DNA of 64,000 nucleotides from Aradus depressus (taxonomy: Eukaryota; Arthropoda; Insecta; Hemiptera; Aradidae): positions 28,522,066-28,586,065 of the forward strand of contig OY759215.1 in the NCBI GenBank assembly GCA_963662175.1. Direction: 5' to 3'. Positions within the stretch are counted from its first letter, which is position 1; every line of letters begins with the position of its first letter. This document shows, in pieces, positions 40,696 to 51,499 of the stretch. The notes beneath the pieces are model-generated. The model saw only the letters and a program-made list of their open reading frames with translations, was not told where the DNA came from and did not search any database. The translations under genes were made by a program, and so were the position numbers.

Positions 40696-41178
40696 TTGAG
40701 GAACGCGGACATATTGTGGAACCTGTAATAAATAAATAAAATAAACTTATTTTTGAAATATTGTCTGTTCCACTAAAGATATTCACAAAACTACCGGTTT
40801 CGGCCTTACACCATCGTCAGGTCTAGTTATGAACTAAGTCAGTTTGCAGAGAGCGATCCTTCTAATACATCTCAGGTGAAAGGGTGCTATTTCAACTAGG
40901 GAATCGCCTAGGCTGTACCGTTAGCAACATCATGAAATATTTTAACAAAAACTTATTTTTTTTTTCTTATTTACATAAAACAATATATTTATTGGTTTTT
41001 GTTAAAATATTTCATGATGTAGGTAGCTAACGGAACAGCCAGGGGATTCCCAAGTTGAAATAGCATCCTTTCACCTGAGATGTATTAGAAGGGCGATGGT
41101 GTGAGGGCGAAACCGGTAGTTTTGTAAATATCTTTAGTGGAATAGACAATATTTCAAAAATAAGTTTGTTTTATTTAT
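40696..41178. mobile_element. HH-FB fold-back element 3, 483 bp, candidate 12-bp target-site duplication
   Basis: TTATTCACCTAG (40684-40695) and TTATTCACTTAG (41179-41190) flank it inside a SINE-A; one mismatch. The arms, about 200 bp each, begin AATAAATAAAATAAACTTAT and include GATATTCACAAAACTACCGG, GAAAGGGTGCTATTTCAACT and AATATTTTAACAAAAAC. The loop is about 45 bp. A 12-bp duplication suggests retroposition rather than cut-and-paste. No open frame. Confidence 0.8.
40790..40829 (-). ncRNA. hammerhead-ribozyme-like core in fold-back 3
   Basis: Minus strand: CTGACGA, T, GGTGTAAGGCC (GG/CC stem), GAA, palindrome ACCGGT, A. Upstream AACTA can pair with downstream TAGTT as stem I. The right-arm copy (about 41097-41130) is mutated (GGGCGATGG), which would break the core. 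Confidence 0.5.
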
Positions 41179-41260
41179 TTATTCACTTAGGGTATAGAGT
41201 CTTTATCGAGTACCTAACATCGTAAAGGCTCAAGACCATTGCTTCACGTTCCACCAGAAT

Positions 41261-41957
41261 TACTTCCAAACCTTCGAATTAATCTTCTCTCTATAGCTTA
41301 AATCATATAGCGGACATTCTCTCTATAAATATGAGCTCATATATAAACGCTACCTACCTTTACAATGTTTGAATCAAAGAGAAAGTAATATTTCATGTTT
41401 AATTCTGGAAGTGAGAGTGAAAATTGATGGGTGGATCGTGTTGACCACTTTGGGTATTGTGTATTGGATTATGGCGGAATTATTAATCAATACTTTCTAT
41501 TCGTCAAGATATGCAGTTCAGAGAAAGGGAAGGTTCGGTGTGCAAACCAAGTGCAGCGCGCCCTTAATAGTGTTGAGCAGGATTCAAATGTTCTCTTTGG
41601 AATAATTATATAAATAATAATAATAATAATAATATATTTTTTTTATATTCTAGACTAATTTTTAATTTGGACTATTAACGTAATAGAAAAGTCTTCTCTA
41701 ACAACTTTAATTCTTCATTTCCTGTATAATTGTATTTCTACAATACTCAACAAAAATATCACATCATTTGAAATAGTCTAGCAAGGAAGATATGACGGAA
41801 ATAAGCCAGAAATAAGAAGATATGTCGTGGAGCCCCTGCAATATAAGTGTGCTGCAATTCTGTACTCGTATTGTGTCAAGGTCTAGGAGATGGAAATTGC
41901 ATCACAGTTCAACTGCAGGGACTTTATTTGATTTTTCTCTCTTTGCTTTATTACATC
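41261..41957. other. unannotated stretch
   Basis: No gene called. A plus-strand frame (41369-41605) is unremarkable. An (AAT)n run at 41610-41635 is the only clear repeat. Confidence 0.4.
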
Positions 41958-42297
41958 CCCAGCTATTCGAAGTATAGGGGAAGTTATGTCATCGGTCACA
42001 ATTCTGATGTTTTGTTTTCATGTGGAATTTCATGTTTTCTAACTCCCTGATTTCAAAATTTAAAAAAAAAAAGGCCTACTCTCTCTCTTTGTCCGTGAAC
42101 AAGATAACCCCCGGTAGGATAAATATATTGATACGAAATTTTATACATGGGAAGGGAGGATCAGAGGGAGGCGAATGTAGCATCACGAAATTTAGTATGA
42201 ATAGAAGTCCCCGAGAATTGATTTTCAACCAGATCGGGAAATTCGTTTCAGTGGGAGAGCAAGAATTTAGTTGATTAAAAGTATGATTCACCGACAA
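41958..42297 (-). mobile_element. TIR-A element, minus strand, shortened
   Basis: CCCCAGCTATTCGAAGTATA, GAACAAGATAACCCCCGGTA and ATTGATACGAAATTTTATAC through TTGATTAAAAGTATGATTCA and CCGACAATTT. Both ends are recognisable. Confidence 0.7.
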
Positions 42298-43362
42298 TTT
42301 TTTTTTCCTTTTTGCTATTTCATTACCGTTTATGATACATTTTCGATTGTCGGAGATGCTGTAAAACTCAACATTTTTAGAATGTCAATAGGGAGGGTGT
42401 TACTTTGATGTGTGGGAGATAAAATAGCGTGGCGATTGAAAAGGATTATGGTGGACAAGGCAGTGGTCAATTGGATCAAAATCCCTTTTGTGGACAATTA
42501 TATAGGGCATACCATGAAGTGGACAGAGTGTTCGGACGTAATCCACCTCGGATTAGAGTTAACGGATAATAGGAAACTATGACCTAGATTAGTTTTGTTT
42601 CATACGAAACCCTAATAAACTATTGGACGGTATGAAGGTTCTATGGTGCGCATTTTAATAGAGTTGATGCAATATTTGTAGTTTTTTGTGCATATCCTGG
42701 ATCAGGATCTCGGTCTTATATATTTATGATAATAATAATAATAGTAAGTATATGATTCAGGGCAAGTTCGATTTTCGTACCGAAGAAGTACAGTTTATTT
42801 AATTATGGTTTTAATGTCGAAAATGCTATTGTTAGTAGGTCGTCTACATACTGCAGGCGAATATTGGTCATATTTGAATTGCGGGGATACGACTCTTGGC
42901 AAGTTTTTACACATGCCAAAATACTGGCAGAATCTGTTCCAGAATGGCCCAATATTTGCAAGTTGTGCGTGCCAAATATTCGCCGCAATTCGATTTTACA
43001 AAGAAACAAAACAAGAAATATAATTACATACAATAATCCCTCTATGAACCTATTTACCAAATTTCAATCAAATTCTTGTTTAGCCTCAAAAACAGGGAGT
43101 CCGATTGGGAAGAAAAATTAAGCAATTTCCTTTTGGGATACTAAACTGATTTGCCAAAGTTGTTCCGGAGATTGGGCTTGCGATGAAAATAGGAGTTTTT
43201 TTTTTTTTGAAAAATGGAAATTGCCACTGATTTACGTCATAATTTTTTTCTATGATTTTGTTTTGAGTTACTCATCGAACATAACAGAAAATAATTATGT
43301 TCTGAAGTTGGTGATTCTTAAAGTGGAACCTTAAGATGTAGTTGTTTGTCGCTGATTTAGAT
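42298..43362. other. unannotated stretch
   Basis: Open frames on both strands at 42803-43121 have no consistent domain; see the rejected YVDDLL match. No repeat family recognised. Confidence 0.4.
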
Positions 43363-43790
43363 ACAAAGTACAAGGGAAGTTATGTAATCGGTCAGAAATT
43401 CGATGTTGAGTTTTTACAGGAATTTCATGAGGAAGGTGGGGGAAGGAGATAAAACATTTATGTCTGTCTGTGTGTGGGTCTGTGAACTCGATACTTCCCA
43501 ATAGAATGAATGACACGACAAAATATTTTATATGTCTATCCAGAGTCCCATAAGTTTGACACATTGATTATTAGCCTAATCTGCTAATTGAAAGGGGGGA
43601 TCAGGGGGAGTCTTATTGAAAAACAACATAATAACAGCTGTTGTAATGAAGGTCTTAACACGAAATTTCATATGTAAATTATAAACTCTGTAAATTATAA
43701 AGGACAACTACTAATTTTCAAAGTAATCGGCCAAAGGTGGAGGATCTGAGGGGGCTCAACACAAAAACCCCAATAACTGCCATCGATACT
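43363..43790 (-). mobile_element. TIR-A element, minus strand
   Basis: AAGTACAAGGGAAGTTATGT, ATCGGTCAGAAATTCGATG, GGTCTGTGAACTCGATACTT and CAACACAAAAACCCCAATAA. At about 43790 it passes into HH-FB tail sequence (GCGGAATAGATAATATTTCA, TTAGTTTTATTTATTTATAC). Confidence 0.65.
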
Positions 43791-43880
43791 ATTTGTGTAC
43801 AATTTTTGCGGAATAGATAATATTTCAAAGATAAATTAGTTTTATTTATTTATACAATACAGCAATTTGTATCTTATAGG

Positions 43881-44221
43881 TTAGGTTAGGTTTTATGACT
43901 CATGCCCGGGCTTTAACTACGAGGTCATATCGCCTACTACCATAGCCCTCTTTCGTCACTGGTGGACATGAGCCCGACTCTACTGTGGGAGTCCTAACTT
44001 TTGCCTACCCTAAACTTTTATTCACCTAGGGCAGAGGTCTTTAACGAGTACTTGACATCATACAGGCTTGGGACCATTGCTTAACGTCCCATCCGATGGA
44101 CGGCGTGTTTAAGTTTATTTTACCTCCCATATAAAATAAACTAAGGGCCTCGGTCGGGTTACAAACCCACGATCTTGAGCTGAGAAGTCAAGCACGCATA
44201 CCACTGAGCTACCGGCGCCCT
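43881..44221 (-). repeat. SINE-A, full length, minus strand
   Basis: Starts GGTTAGGTTAGGTTTTATGA and ends GAGCTACCGGCGCCCTC. All blocks are present. Imperfect flanks TGTATCTTATA / TGTATTTTATA are a probable target-site duplication. Confidence 0.92.
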
Positions 44222-44502
44222 CGTTGTATTTTATAATTGACCCCTTGAATTTTAAGCGATTCATCCTCTTCAGAGGACACATAATATTATTATGTTTGTT
44301 ATTTCTGCTGGTAAATTCGTCGCACCTTCTTCTACTTACGTATTACACAAAATTTAAATGCATGAAATTAAGACTGATTGAAGGCTCGTTTAGGCAAGAG
44401 AACACTCCGACCTTAAAGTTAACCTTTAAATTATTCTCTAATTTCATGCTAAATTACGTACTTCCTATTTAATTTCTTCGAAGGAAGTGTGTATTTTTTA
44501 CT

Positions 44503-45165
44503 TCTCCAGCTATACGTATAGAGGAAGTTATGTAATCGGTGAAAAATTTGATGCGGAGTTTTCAACGGAATTTTATATTTTCCAATCTCTAGATTCCAGA
44601 TATGAAAAACAAAATTCTATCTATGTCTGCGAACACGATAATTCTCGATAGAATGAATATATCGACATAACATTTTTTATGTGAACCCACCCTCTAACGT
44701 CGATCTTATATCGACCAAAGGGATGGGGGCAGGCTTAACATAAAAACTCTAATAATCGTCGATAGAATAAATGCATTTTACGATAATCCGAGATTGATTT
44801 TTCAACGGATTTACAGTTTTCACGGTCCCTTGAATACGCTTTTTGACCATTTTCACGATGTTGTTGTGATTGAAACATTGTGAACGCTCTAACTTAGAAA
44901 TAAGACCGCTTTACTTCGGCGCCTAAGTACATTTTATAGGATACCAATTATATTTATTACCTAATCAAAAATCACTGAGAGAAAACTGAAAGAGACATTT
45001 TATATCCAATATAATTTTTGACAGTTGCCCGGTTTGCGAGAAAAATGCCAAAAATCGGTTCTTACCAGAAATGTTCTTTATTAAAATTAAATTATTTGTC
45101 AATTTTTCATGAAGAAATTTGTAGTGTAAGTGGAAATATCCACTCAAAATAATAAATATCAAATC
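44503..45165. mobile_element. TIR-A (minus) joined to TIR-B (plus)
   Basis: TIR-A part, 44503-44785: CCAGCTATACGTATAGAGGA, GCGAACACGATAATTCTCGA. TIR-B part, 44786-45165: GATAATCCGAGATTGATTTT, GACCGCTTTACTTCGGCGCC and GGTTCTTACCAGAAATG, closing with a TIR-A-like TATAGCTGAGGAAGTA end. The chimera suggests that TIR-A and TIR-B ends can be exchanged or that one inserted in the other. Confidence 0.6.
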
Positions 45166-45204
45166 GTATAGCTGAGGAAGTAAAAAAAGTATAATGCGTT
45201 TTTA

Positions 45205-45514
45205 TTAGTTAATTATTATGGTCATATCGCCTACTACCAGAGCTTTTTGTCGCTCTAGTGGACATGAGCCCAACCCTACTATGGAAGTTCTAAATTTTGT
45301 CTACACTAAATTCTTATTGACCTAGGGTAGAGTTTTTTAAAGAGTACCTGACATCATACAGGCTCATGGATCACAGCTTAACGTCCCATCCGATGGACGG
45401 CATGCTCGTGGTTTTTTCACCTCCAGGTAAAAAAAAAAGGGGCCTCGGCGGGGTTTTGAACCCGCGGTCTTGAGCTCAATAAGGAAGCAAGATACCTCTG
45501 AGCTACCGGCACCC
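45205..45514 (-). repeat. SINE-A, minus strand
   Basis: GGTCATATCGCCTACTACCA, GTGGACATGAGCCCAACCCT, GGTTTTGAACCCGCGGTCTT and GAGCTACCGGCACCC. The 3' tail is truncated. Confidence 0.85.
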
Positions 45515-46569
45515 ACTATTTTTTTTATTATTACTTTTCCATATGTTCAGCTTGTTCTTACTTTTCTTATGAATTTAAAAGTTGATTTTTATCACAGCCT
45601 CAGACTTTATGATGCACTCATACCGGGAGCTTTCTTTTGTTAAATTGGGTACGCACTAAATACCTATGGTATGTGATGTATGGCTGGGTCGTAAAGTCCT
45701 TAAACGACAGGAGATTCGTTGAGTCATTGGAAAGTCTCATACTCTTGAAAATAGGGGTTTATAGGCATAAATTGACTTATACGTGTCATCAAGTTCGTTG
45801 GCCGGAAAATTAATTAAGGACATGGAAAAAATGAGGTTTCTTATTTTCATTTTTGACACAGATCTCTCCTTGCTTAGGAGTGGCTATATACCTCTTGATG
45901 GAGCACTAGGCATACTTAATCCCAATGTGCCAAAAATCTGTAGGAGAAGAATTGGATATCATAAAAGGAAATAGAGCTATAAAGGAAATAAAAGCTATAA
46001 AGGAAATAAAAGCTATAATGGAAATAGCTAAAAATAATAATAAACCACTAAAAACTATAGAAAGAACTGAAAGAAAAATTAAGAAATAACCTTACTAAAC
46101 TAGAAAAATAAAATGATAGTGTAGCAAAGGTTGGGGTTTTTGCAATATTAAATTTATAATTTATCGTTACTATTTTTTGTCCTATCAAATTTGGTCAAAA
46201 CTTGTTTTCTCAAAAAACCAGCTACCAAGAGGACATAGTGTCATAAATGTGGTGTGGGAGAAGAAGCTCCTCAGGCAAACATTTTAAAACTGTTAGGGGG
46301 TACCATGTTGGATATTTTCAAAGAATAGGGGTTTGTAATTTGGGATTATATCAATTCAGTCTCCTGAGAGGATTCTTGAGCATGTGGGCTAAGAATGTGA
46401 GAACATGTTGAGATTCGTGTGTGAATGCAATTTGCTATATCTAGGTCAATCAAGTTCGGAGGGCTTCACTTATTAAATAAATAATTTAAAATGACCCAAA
46501 AATATTGTAAATTTCCATTAGGAAAGTTTTATACCAATATTGGGGAAATTGTTGGCTGTCTCTGATATG
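45515..46569. other. unannotated stretch with a short 18-bp tandem repeat
   Basis: At about 45972-46025 the unit AGCTATAAAGGAAATAAA occurs three times with small changes. The rest is not recognised. Confidence 0.5.
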
Positions 46570-46637
46570 TTGAGATATGGCGCTTATGACCCCGTTGTTG
46601 AGCGCCAGATTCAAAACCTAAACCTAAACCTGATAAT
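46570..46637 (+). repeat. SINE-A 3' end, degraded, with telomere-like tail
   Basis: TATGGCGCTTATGACCCCGT and AAAACCTAAACCTAAACCTG resemble the SINE-A end GATATGACCTCGTTGTTAAA plus its CCTAA tail. Confidence 0.45.
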
Positions 46638-46786
46638 GTTTCTAATAAACGGGCCAGCCTGACATATTTCGGGATATATTACTTACCCCAATAAAGCAAT
46701 CTACCGACGTTAGACTATTAATGCTATTTCCTGATTTATATTAAATCTGAAAATAATAAAGAAAATATTTTATATTTATGTTTCAG

Positions 46787-46837
46787 AGAGAAAAGCAGAC
46801 AGACGTCGAGGGGAGCCAGGCTCATTCATTCTGAGAG
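46787..46837 (+). CDS. candidate 51-bp exon
   Basis: Acceptor TTTATATTTATGTTTCAG ends at 46786; donor GTAATTT starts at 46838. Two of three frames are open. In the frame GAG-AAA-AGC (from 46788) the last two bases AG would combine with the first base of the exon at 58472 to keep an open frame. Composition is less AT-biased than the flanks. The exon is too short to carry a recognisable domain. Confidence 0.3.
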
Positions 46838-47464
46838 GTAATTTATTTTGATTTTTCTCAAGATTATTATGTTTTCTTTTGTTTTATCTTTATTTATAAT
46901 TGTGCTTCTATTATTGTTTTTAACTTTTTTTTTTTTTACTTTTACAAGTAAAATTTATATCAAAATATATAATGTAATAACGAAATGAATAGTGTGAGAA
47001 AAAATAAATATATAAAATAAAATAACAATAAATAAAATGAATAACAAAACAAAATAATAATATTTAATAAATAAATGAAATAAATACAAAAGAGAATGCC
47101 GAGTAGCTTTCAGGGGTGGTTGCGAGGGCACAAGTGATTCCACGCCATCCTATTCCGCCTATACACTCCCTGCAATGCAGTAGAGGCAGACCAAGATGTA
47201 GAAGAGAGCTGAAAGTTTGAACACATGAAGGTTGAAGCACTCCCTTAGGTGTATTTGCTCTCTTATACTAGCAAGTCTCTCAGCCAGTGCCGTCTCAGTC
47301 TTCGTCGGGGATTATCTAGATGGGAAAAGTAAGAATGGAATTTAGTGAAGTGGAACTTGATGAGGTAAATAATAAATGGAATTGGCCAAAGTGGCCAATC
47401 AGGAGTTTTGTACAGATAACTCTCCTTCCCCCTCTCAAATTCATTTCGTACTACTGGGTATATA

Positions 47465-47616
47465 ATATAGGCAAAATTTACGACTCCTACAGTAGAGTTC
47501 GGGCTCATGTCCACCAGAGTGACGAAAGAGCGCTCTCAAGTATTTATTTATTCAGTTTTTATTCACTTAATTTTAATTTATTGCCATGTATTGGTTTAAT
47601 GGAAATAAAATTATTA
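47465..47616 (+). repeat. chimeric block: SINE-A piece joined to a Jockey 3' tail
   Basis: 47465-47537 is a SINE-A fragment (GAGTTCGGGCTCATGTCCAC, GACGAAAGAGCGCTCT). It is followed directly by CAAGTATTTATTTATTCAG and TTGCCATGTATTGGTTTAAT, the 3' UTR of the minus-strand Jockey relic at 55418-56085, here with about 90 bp deleted. Confidence 0.65.
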
Positions 47617-48140
47617 TCATATATATAAAGCTGAAAATGTCTGTGCGTTGTACCGCTATAACTCACGAACGGCTTGATGGATTTGATTAATTTTTTTTTT
47701 TAATTTGTTCGTCATCGTCTGTGGAAGGTTATAGGCGTATTAGTACCTCAATATCTGGTCCATCCCAGCATCCACCCGCGCAATCTTTGTAACTCAAAAA
47801 CCACTGCAATGATTAATGAGGAATCTTTTTGAATAGATAACTTTTATCTACCGGAAGGTTAAGGTCTATTTTTTAATCAACCCCTGGTCCATCCCAGCAT
47901 CCACTCACGCAATCTTTGTAACTCGAAAACCATTGCAACGATTAATGAGAAATCTTTTTGAATAAATTAGTTTTAGCTCCAAAGCTAGCGTTACTACAGT
48001 TGAAGGACTATAAGCCTTATTCTGTATGAATAATTGAAAATTATAACATCATGAATGTACTGTCGAGGAACTGAATAGCCTTATAGGAGATATTGGGAGA
48101 AAAGTCAAAGTTCCCCGGGCAACGCCGGGTATTACTGTTA
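47617..48140 (+). mobile_element. Helitron-like non-autonomous element
   Basis: Starts TCATATATATAAAGCTGAAA with TGTCTGTGCGTTGTACCGCT and AACTCACGAACGGCTTGATG, the usual 5' region of insect Helitrons. It ends with the hairpin CCCCGGGCAACGCCGGG followed by TATTACTGTTAG. No terminal inverted repeat. An internal block of about 120 bp (GGTCCATCCCAGCATCCAC ... GAATCTTTTTGAATA) is present twice in tandem, at about 47757-47855 and 47886-47965. No Rep/helicase frame. Confidence 0.7.
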
Positions 48141-48605
48141 GTTATTGAAATAAGTAATACCAGTATGAAATGAATTTCAGAGGAGGGATTGGGAGGGAGA
48201 TTGATCTGTACGTAAGTAGTTGATATAAGAATGTCCTATTATGGTCACTTCACATATATTTCCTTTTTTATTTATTTTTTATAATTTTTAATTAAACAAC
48301 TACAGGCAATGTATAATGTTTTGATAACTGAAAATTTTATAAAGAACATTTTGGATGAGAACTATTTTTTTGAAAGGACTAACAGTTTTGGCGTAAATCA
48401 AGCAAACGTCTAGAAAAAGTTGAATTCAAAATTACATTTAAAGATGTAAAGATGGTTTTTGGCATAAATCTCCCATCGAAGAAATGAATTTTTGATTAGA
48501 TCAGAAAAATATGAGGTAACATAGATTTCGGCTAAATTCTAATCAGATCGAAGTTCTAATCACATACACAAGGACAATTTGATCTCGGATTTTTGCACGA
48601 TTACT
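48141..48605. mobile_element. TIR-C half followed by TIR-B, minus strand
   Basis: TACCAGTATGAAATGAATTT, GGAGATTGATCTGTACGTAA and GTCCTATTATGGTCACTTCA (TIR-C right half, to about 48258), then TTTTGGCGTAAATCAAGCAA, TAGATTTCGGCTAAATTCTA and TTTGATCTCGGATTTTTGC (inverted TIR-B). Confidence 0.6.
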
Positions 48606-49334
48606 ATATATATATAAAAGTAAAAAAAAAAAATCTTCAATATAATCAATGCTCATAATTTTCCTATTTTCAGATTGTATTCTAGGTGCTTCTATATATT
48701 AAATTATTTATTAAATTAAATGGAGTGGAGTGTTTTGTTGATATAACATTTTTTTATTTTTGTTGCTGTAATTTTCATTAGCAGAGAATAGACAGAGAGA
48801 GGGATGTTTTACAAGCCAGTTCGTTGGGTTCAGTTGCTCCTCTATTCAGATTTCCCTGGGTCTGTGCCACTCAGTGCTAATGGCTTGTCTACGATATTGT
48901 CTGGGGTCCGCCACATCAGCTAATTTATCAAGGGACCACTTATTTTGATAAAAAAAAAAATTGTCCAATCCTTTTTCCACACATGGTGAAACATTCATAA
49001 TCAAATATTTAGAGAAAGAAAATTAAAAAAAGTCCTACGTGTGGATATCACAGCAGAATTGGTGGTTTAAAAATTAAAAAGGGCTGTTTTAAAAAAATAT
49101 AATTTATTTATTCTTGTGGTTGTGGTGCTCGACTCGACTCGCTGTTTACGTCCCCAACTATATTTGATGTGGTTATGTAATCGGTTAGAAATTCGAGTGG
49201 CATTGCATTTTCACAAGACTGTCCGTTGCAATGTTTGCATAGTAAAAAACAGTGCAGACCTGCTTTCCTTAATAGTAGAAGTACATGAAATGCATTGAAG
49301 GAGGCCCTCTGGTGCTGGGTCCTTCTCTGCTTTC
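48606..49334. other. unannotated stretch
   Basis: No gene called. A weak acceptor (CATTAGCAG, ending 48784) precedes an open frame to about 48955 with no recognised product. A short TIR-A-like piece (AACTATATTTGATGTGGTTA) lies near 49156. Confidence 0.35.
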
Positions 49335-49640
49335 CTAGGGAAGAGGCCTGACGGAGTCTTCATCCAACCCCATTGCAAGGGGATTGCCCAACCATGTTTG
49401 CATCTGGTGGTAACTCCTCATGGAATGCAGTTGAGCAGCATCTGTAGTTGGTGGCAATCTAGCTAGGTTAAATTTAGTTTTAGCTGCAGCTTTAACAAAT
49501 GTGTGGTACTGCAGTTCATCAAGATTTTGAGTTGCAGGATCACCCCCACACAAAGAAACAAGAACATATTCCCCCTACTTCTGCAACTTGCTCTATTGTT
49601 GCTTGGGGATTAAGGAATGATGCTGCTTTATTCTGAAGTT
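49335..49640 (-). pseudogene. pseudogene of an uncharacterised insect protein family
   Basis: Two minus-strand frames read together: FLNPQATIEQVAEVGG, then after a frameshift GGDPATQNLDELQYHTFVK, LARLPPTTDAAQLHSMRS and YHQMQTWLGNPLAMG. The order (F-x-N-P-x-A-T, L-x-x-L-R/Q-Y, L-P-P-T-x-x-A-A-x-x-H, Y-x-Q-x-Q-x-W-L-G) matches a repetitive hypothetical protein family that I recall from insect gene models, where the LPPT/YxQVQxW segment precedes Cys-rich C-terminal sequence. The function is unknown and the family may be carried by a mobile element. Frameshift and missing flanks make it non-functional. Confidence 0.5.
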
Positions 49641-49794
49641 CTGGATGTTTCACAAATAAGCTGATACATATAAACATAAACAAAATACAAAGTACATTAT
49701 TGAATTTATGATTGAATGATTTCATGATGTATTTATAATATGCATTTATTCATACACAATAATAAATATAATTGACAGAAGTACTGAAAATGTA

Positions 49795-49965
49795 TCATAT
49801 AGATTGTTAACTGGATGCTTTAACAAAAAAACTCAATAACTGCCGAAGTTATGAATGTATCATCACGAAATTTAGTATTATTCAGAGATCCATTGATTTT
49901 CAAGCAAATCGGTAAATTAGTTTTTTAGTTGACACTTTTCGTACTACGGAAGTACACTGGGATTC
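49795..49965 (-). repeat. TIR-A fragment
   Basis: AAAAAACTCAATAACTGCCG, ATGTATCATCACGAAATTTA and CAAGCAAATCGGTAAATTAG; the same internal variant (ATCACGAAATTTAGTAT) as at 42178. Confidence 0.6.
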
Positions 49966-50189
49966 ACAAAATACTTTTTCGACCTTGCTTTCTCTCCTTT
50001 ACAAGTTGTTAGTTTGACCCGCATGCTTGGTGAACACATGTCTTGTCAGTGATATGGGGGATGTCCCCTAAAGCATGAGAAGGGCTTCTTGCTGTTTGTG
50101 AGGTCTCTACCATTTCCTGGGACACGATGCTGGAGGTATTCTTCTCATGAGGTGCCTGCTGAGTGAGCCCCAGCAGAACGCTCCAATTT

Positions 50190-50340
50190 AAAGCTAGGTT
50201 CACACTATGAACGGAACATGCCGCGTGACATGTGGACTCGGCGACAAATGACACGTTTCTCATCAATTGTCGGTAAATATGAAAGGATAATATGAGGCAT
50301 GTCGCAGAGCCTGTCCAGACTATGAAACAAGTCGTAAAAC
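50190..50340. repeat. possible second Harbinger-like terminal region
   Basis: AAGCTAGGTTCACACTATGAA resembles the GCCGGGTTTACACTATG terminus at 6031, and TCTCATCAATTGTCGGTAAA resembles CCCGTCGGTTGTCGGTAAGA at 6150. The opposite end (GTCCAGACTATGAA) is weak. A related but different MITE is likely. Confidence 0.35.
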
Positions 50341-51017
50341 ATCCCCTCTCATTTCCATCTTCCTTCAGAATCTGTCTCTTCCTTGAGAATCTGTCTCTAC
50401 CTGTGTACCTGGGTTTGTGCGGTCATGTACTCAGGCCCACGCTAAACATTTGTATCCACAATCATAGATTTTGTATCGTATCTTTTCTAATTTTCAGTTC
50501 TTGTTACATTCGTCCTCGAACTTGGGTGTCCCTCCTGAGTACTACATTTCTCCATCTCCAAATTTGAGGTTTTACCTCGTTGATCCCAGCTGTCAAGTCC
50601 ACCTATCCTTTCACTTATTCTGTCAGATCCATAAATTTTCCTTGGAATTTTTTTTCTTTCCTATTCCTTTCAACATTTTTCATTTATCCTTGTCAGGATC
50701 AGTACCCAGACTTCAACTCTGGCTTCTCCTCTCGTCTGTTTTGAGTCAATTTGCCTTTCTTTCTTTCATATTTTGAAAATAAAAATTTAATAGAAGAATG
50801 GATTTGGTTCCCTGTAATCTCTTCAATACTTGAAATATAATTTTTTCTCAGTTTTTCTTTCCTACTGATTCTAAGTTTCTCAGAATAATTGTATATTGGA
50901 ATCTGGGATGCTTGTAGAGATCAGAGAAGAATTGTACTTATGACAGAACTGCGATGTAAGCAAGACAGTGGATATCATTGCCTCATCATTTATGTATAAG
51001 TTTATACAGTTGAAAAA
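50341..51017. other. unannotated pyrimidine-rich stretch
   Basis: C/T-rich sequence on the plus strand gives long hydrophobic frames (50292-50567, 50471-50776) with no domain; not called. Confidence 0.4.
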
Positions 51018-51257
51018 TATGTGATGTGGTCATTACGGAACTTTATTATACCAACTACGTTTTTACAGATCATTCTCTCCCTCTCTCAAATTAATTTCAT
51101 AATGGCTGCAGTTTTCTTTGTTTTCTTGTAAATCCTAATTGTGAGAGACTTTTTTTATAGCCACCAGTAGTGCCAGTGAGAGGGGGAAGAGGGAGAGAGA
51201 GTGATCTGTAATAGCTCGGTTGGTATAAGACAGTTCTGTAATGACCACATTACATAT
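51018..51257. mobile_element. TIR-C element, complete, 240 bp
   Basis: Left end ATATGTGATGTGGTCATTAC; right end reverse-complemented ATATGTAATGTGGTCATTAC (19 of 20 identical). Internal arms TATACCAACTACGTTTTTAC / GCTCGGTTGGTATAAG. This copy defines the family. No coding capacity. Confidence 0.8.
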
Positions 51258-51282
51258 ATGTTTCGTTGCTAGATACAATTTA

Positions 51283-51479
51283 TTAATTTTTTCCGGCATT
51301 TTTTTCCTTGGGTGCTTTCTTTTTATTTTTTGACAGTATTTCGGGACACTTTCACGTCCCTTCTTCTGATCACTATGAACGACGTTTCGTTCAATAGAAG
51401 AACGAAAAAGAAGACACTTCTGGAAAAAAAGGCGGGAAAAAATCAACATTTCCTTATCCCACAGAAGTTTAAGAAACAC
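51283..51479 (-). mobile_element. HH-FB small element B, 197 bp, 12-bp target-site duplication
   Basis: AGATACAATTTA flanks it at 51271-51282 and 51480-51491. Ends match the copy at 32478-32663. The minus strand carries CAGAAGA, A, GGGAC ... GTCCC (five-pair stem), GAAAT, a hammerhead-like order with one mismatch in the first box, and ends in an A-rich tail (ATGCCGGAAAAAATTA). Confidence 0.8.
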
Positions 51480-51499
51480 AGATACAATTTAATTACTTT

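Larger units (their letters stand above)
40555..41260 (-). repeat. SINE-A, minus strand, split by a fold-back element
   Basis: GTGACTCATGCCCGAGCTTT ... AGGTTTATTCACCTAG up to 40695. It resumes GGTATAGAGTCTTTATCGAG after 41190 and fades at about 41260. Confidence 0.8.

Noticed and set aside
42803..43060. Minus-strand frame with YVDDLLTIAF, like the RT active-site box of BEL/Pao or other retroelements
   Set aside because: No other RT blocks (palm, QG(D/V), SP.LF) lie at the right distances on either side, and the overlapping plus-strand frames are equally open. Probably a chance match.
48785..48955. Possible exon behind CATTAGCAG
   Set aside because: Pyrimidine tract is poor, two frames are open with no recognisable content, and there is no donor.
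50292..50776. Hydrophobic frames of about 100 codons
   Set aside because: They follow from C/T-rich composition; no start context, motif or splice evidence.
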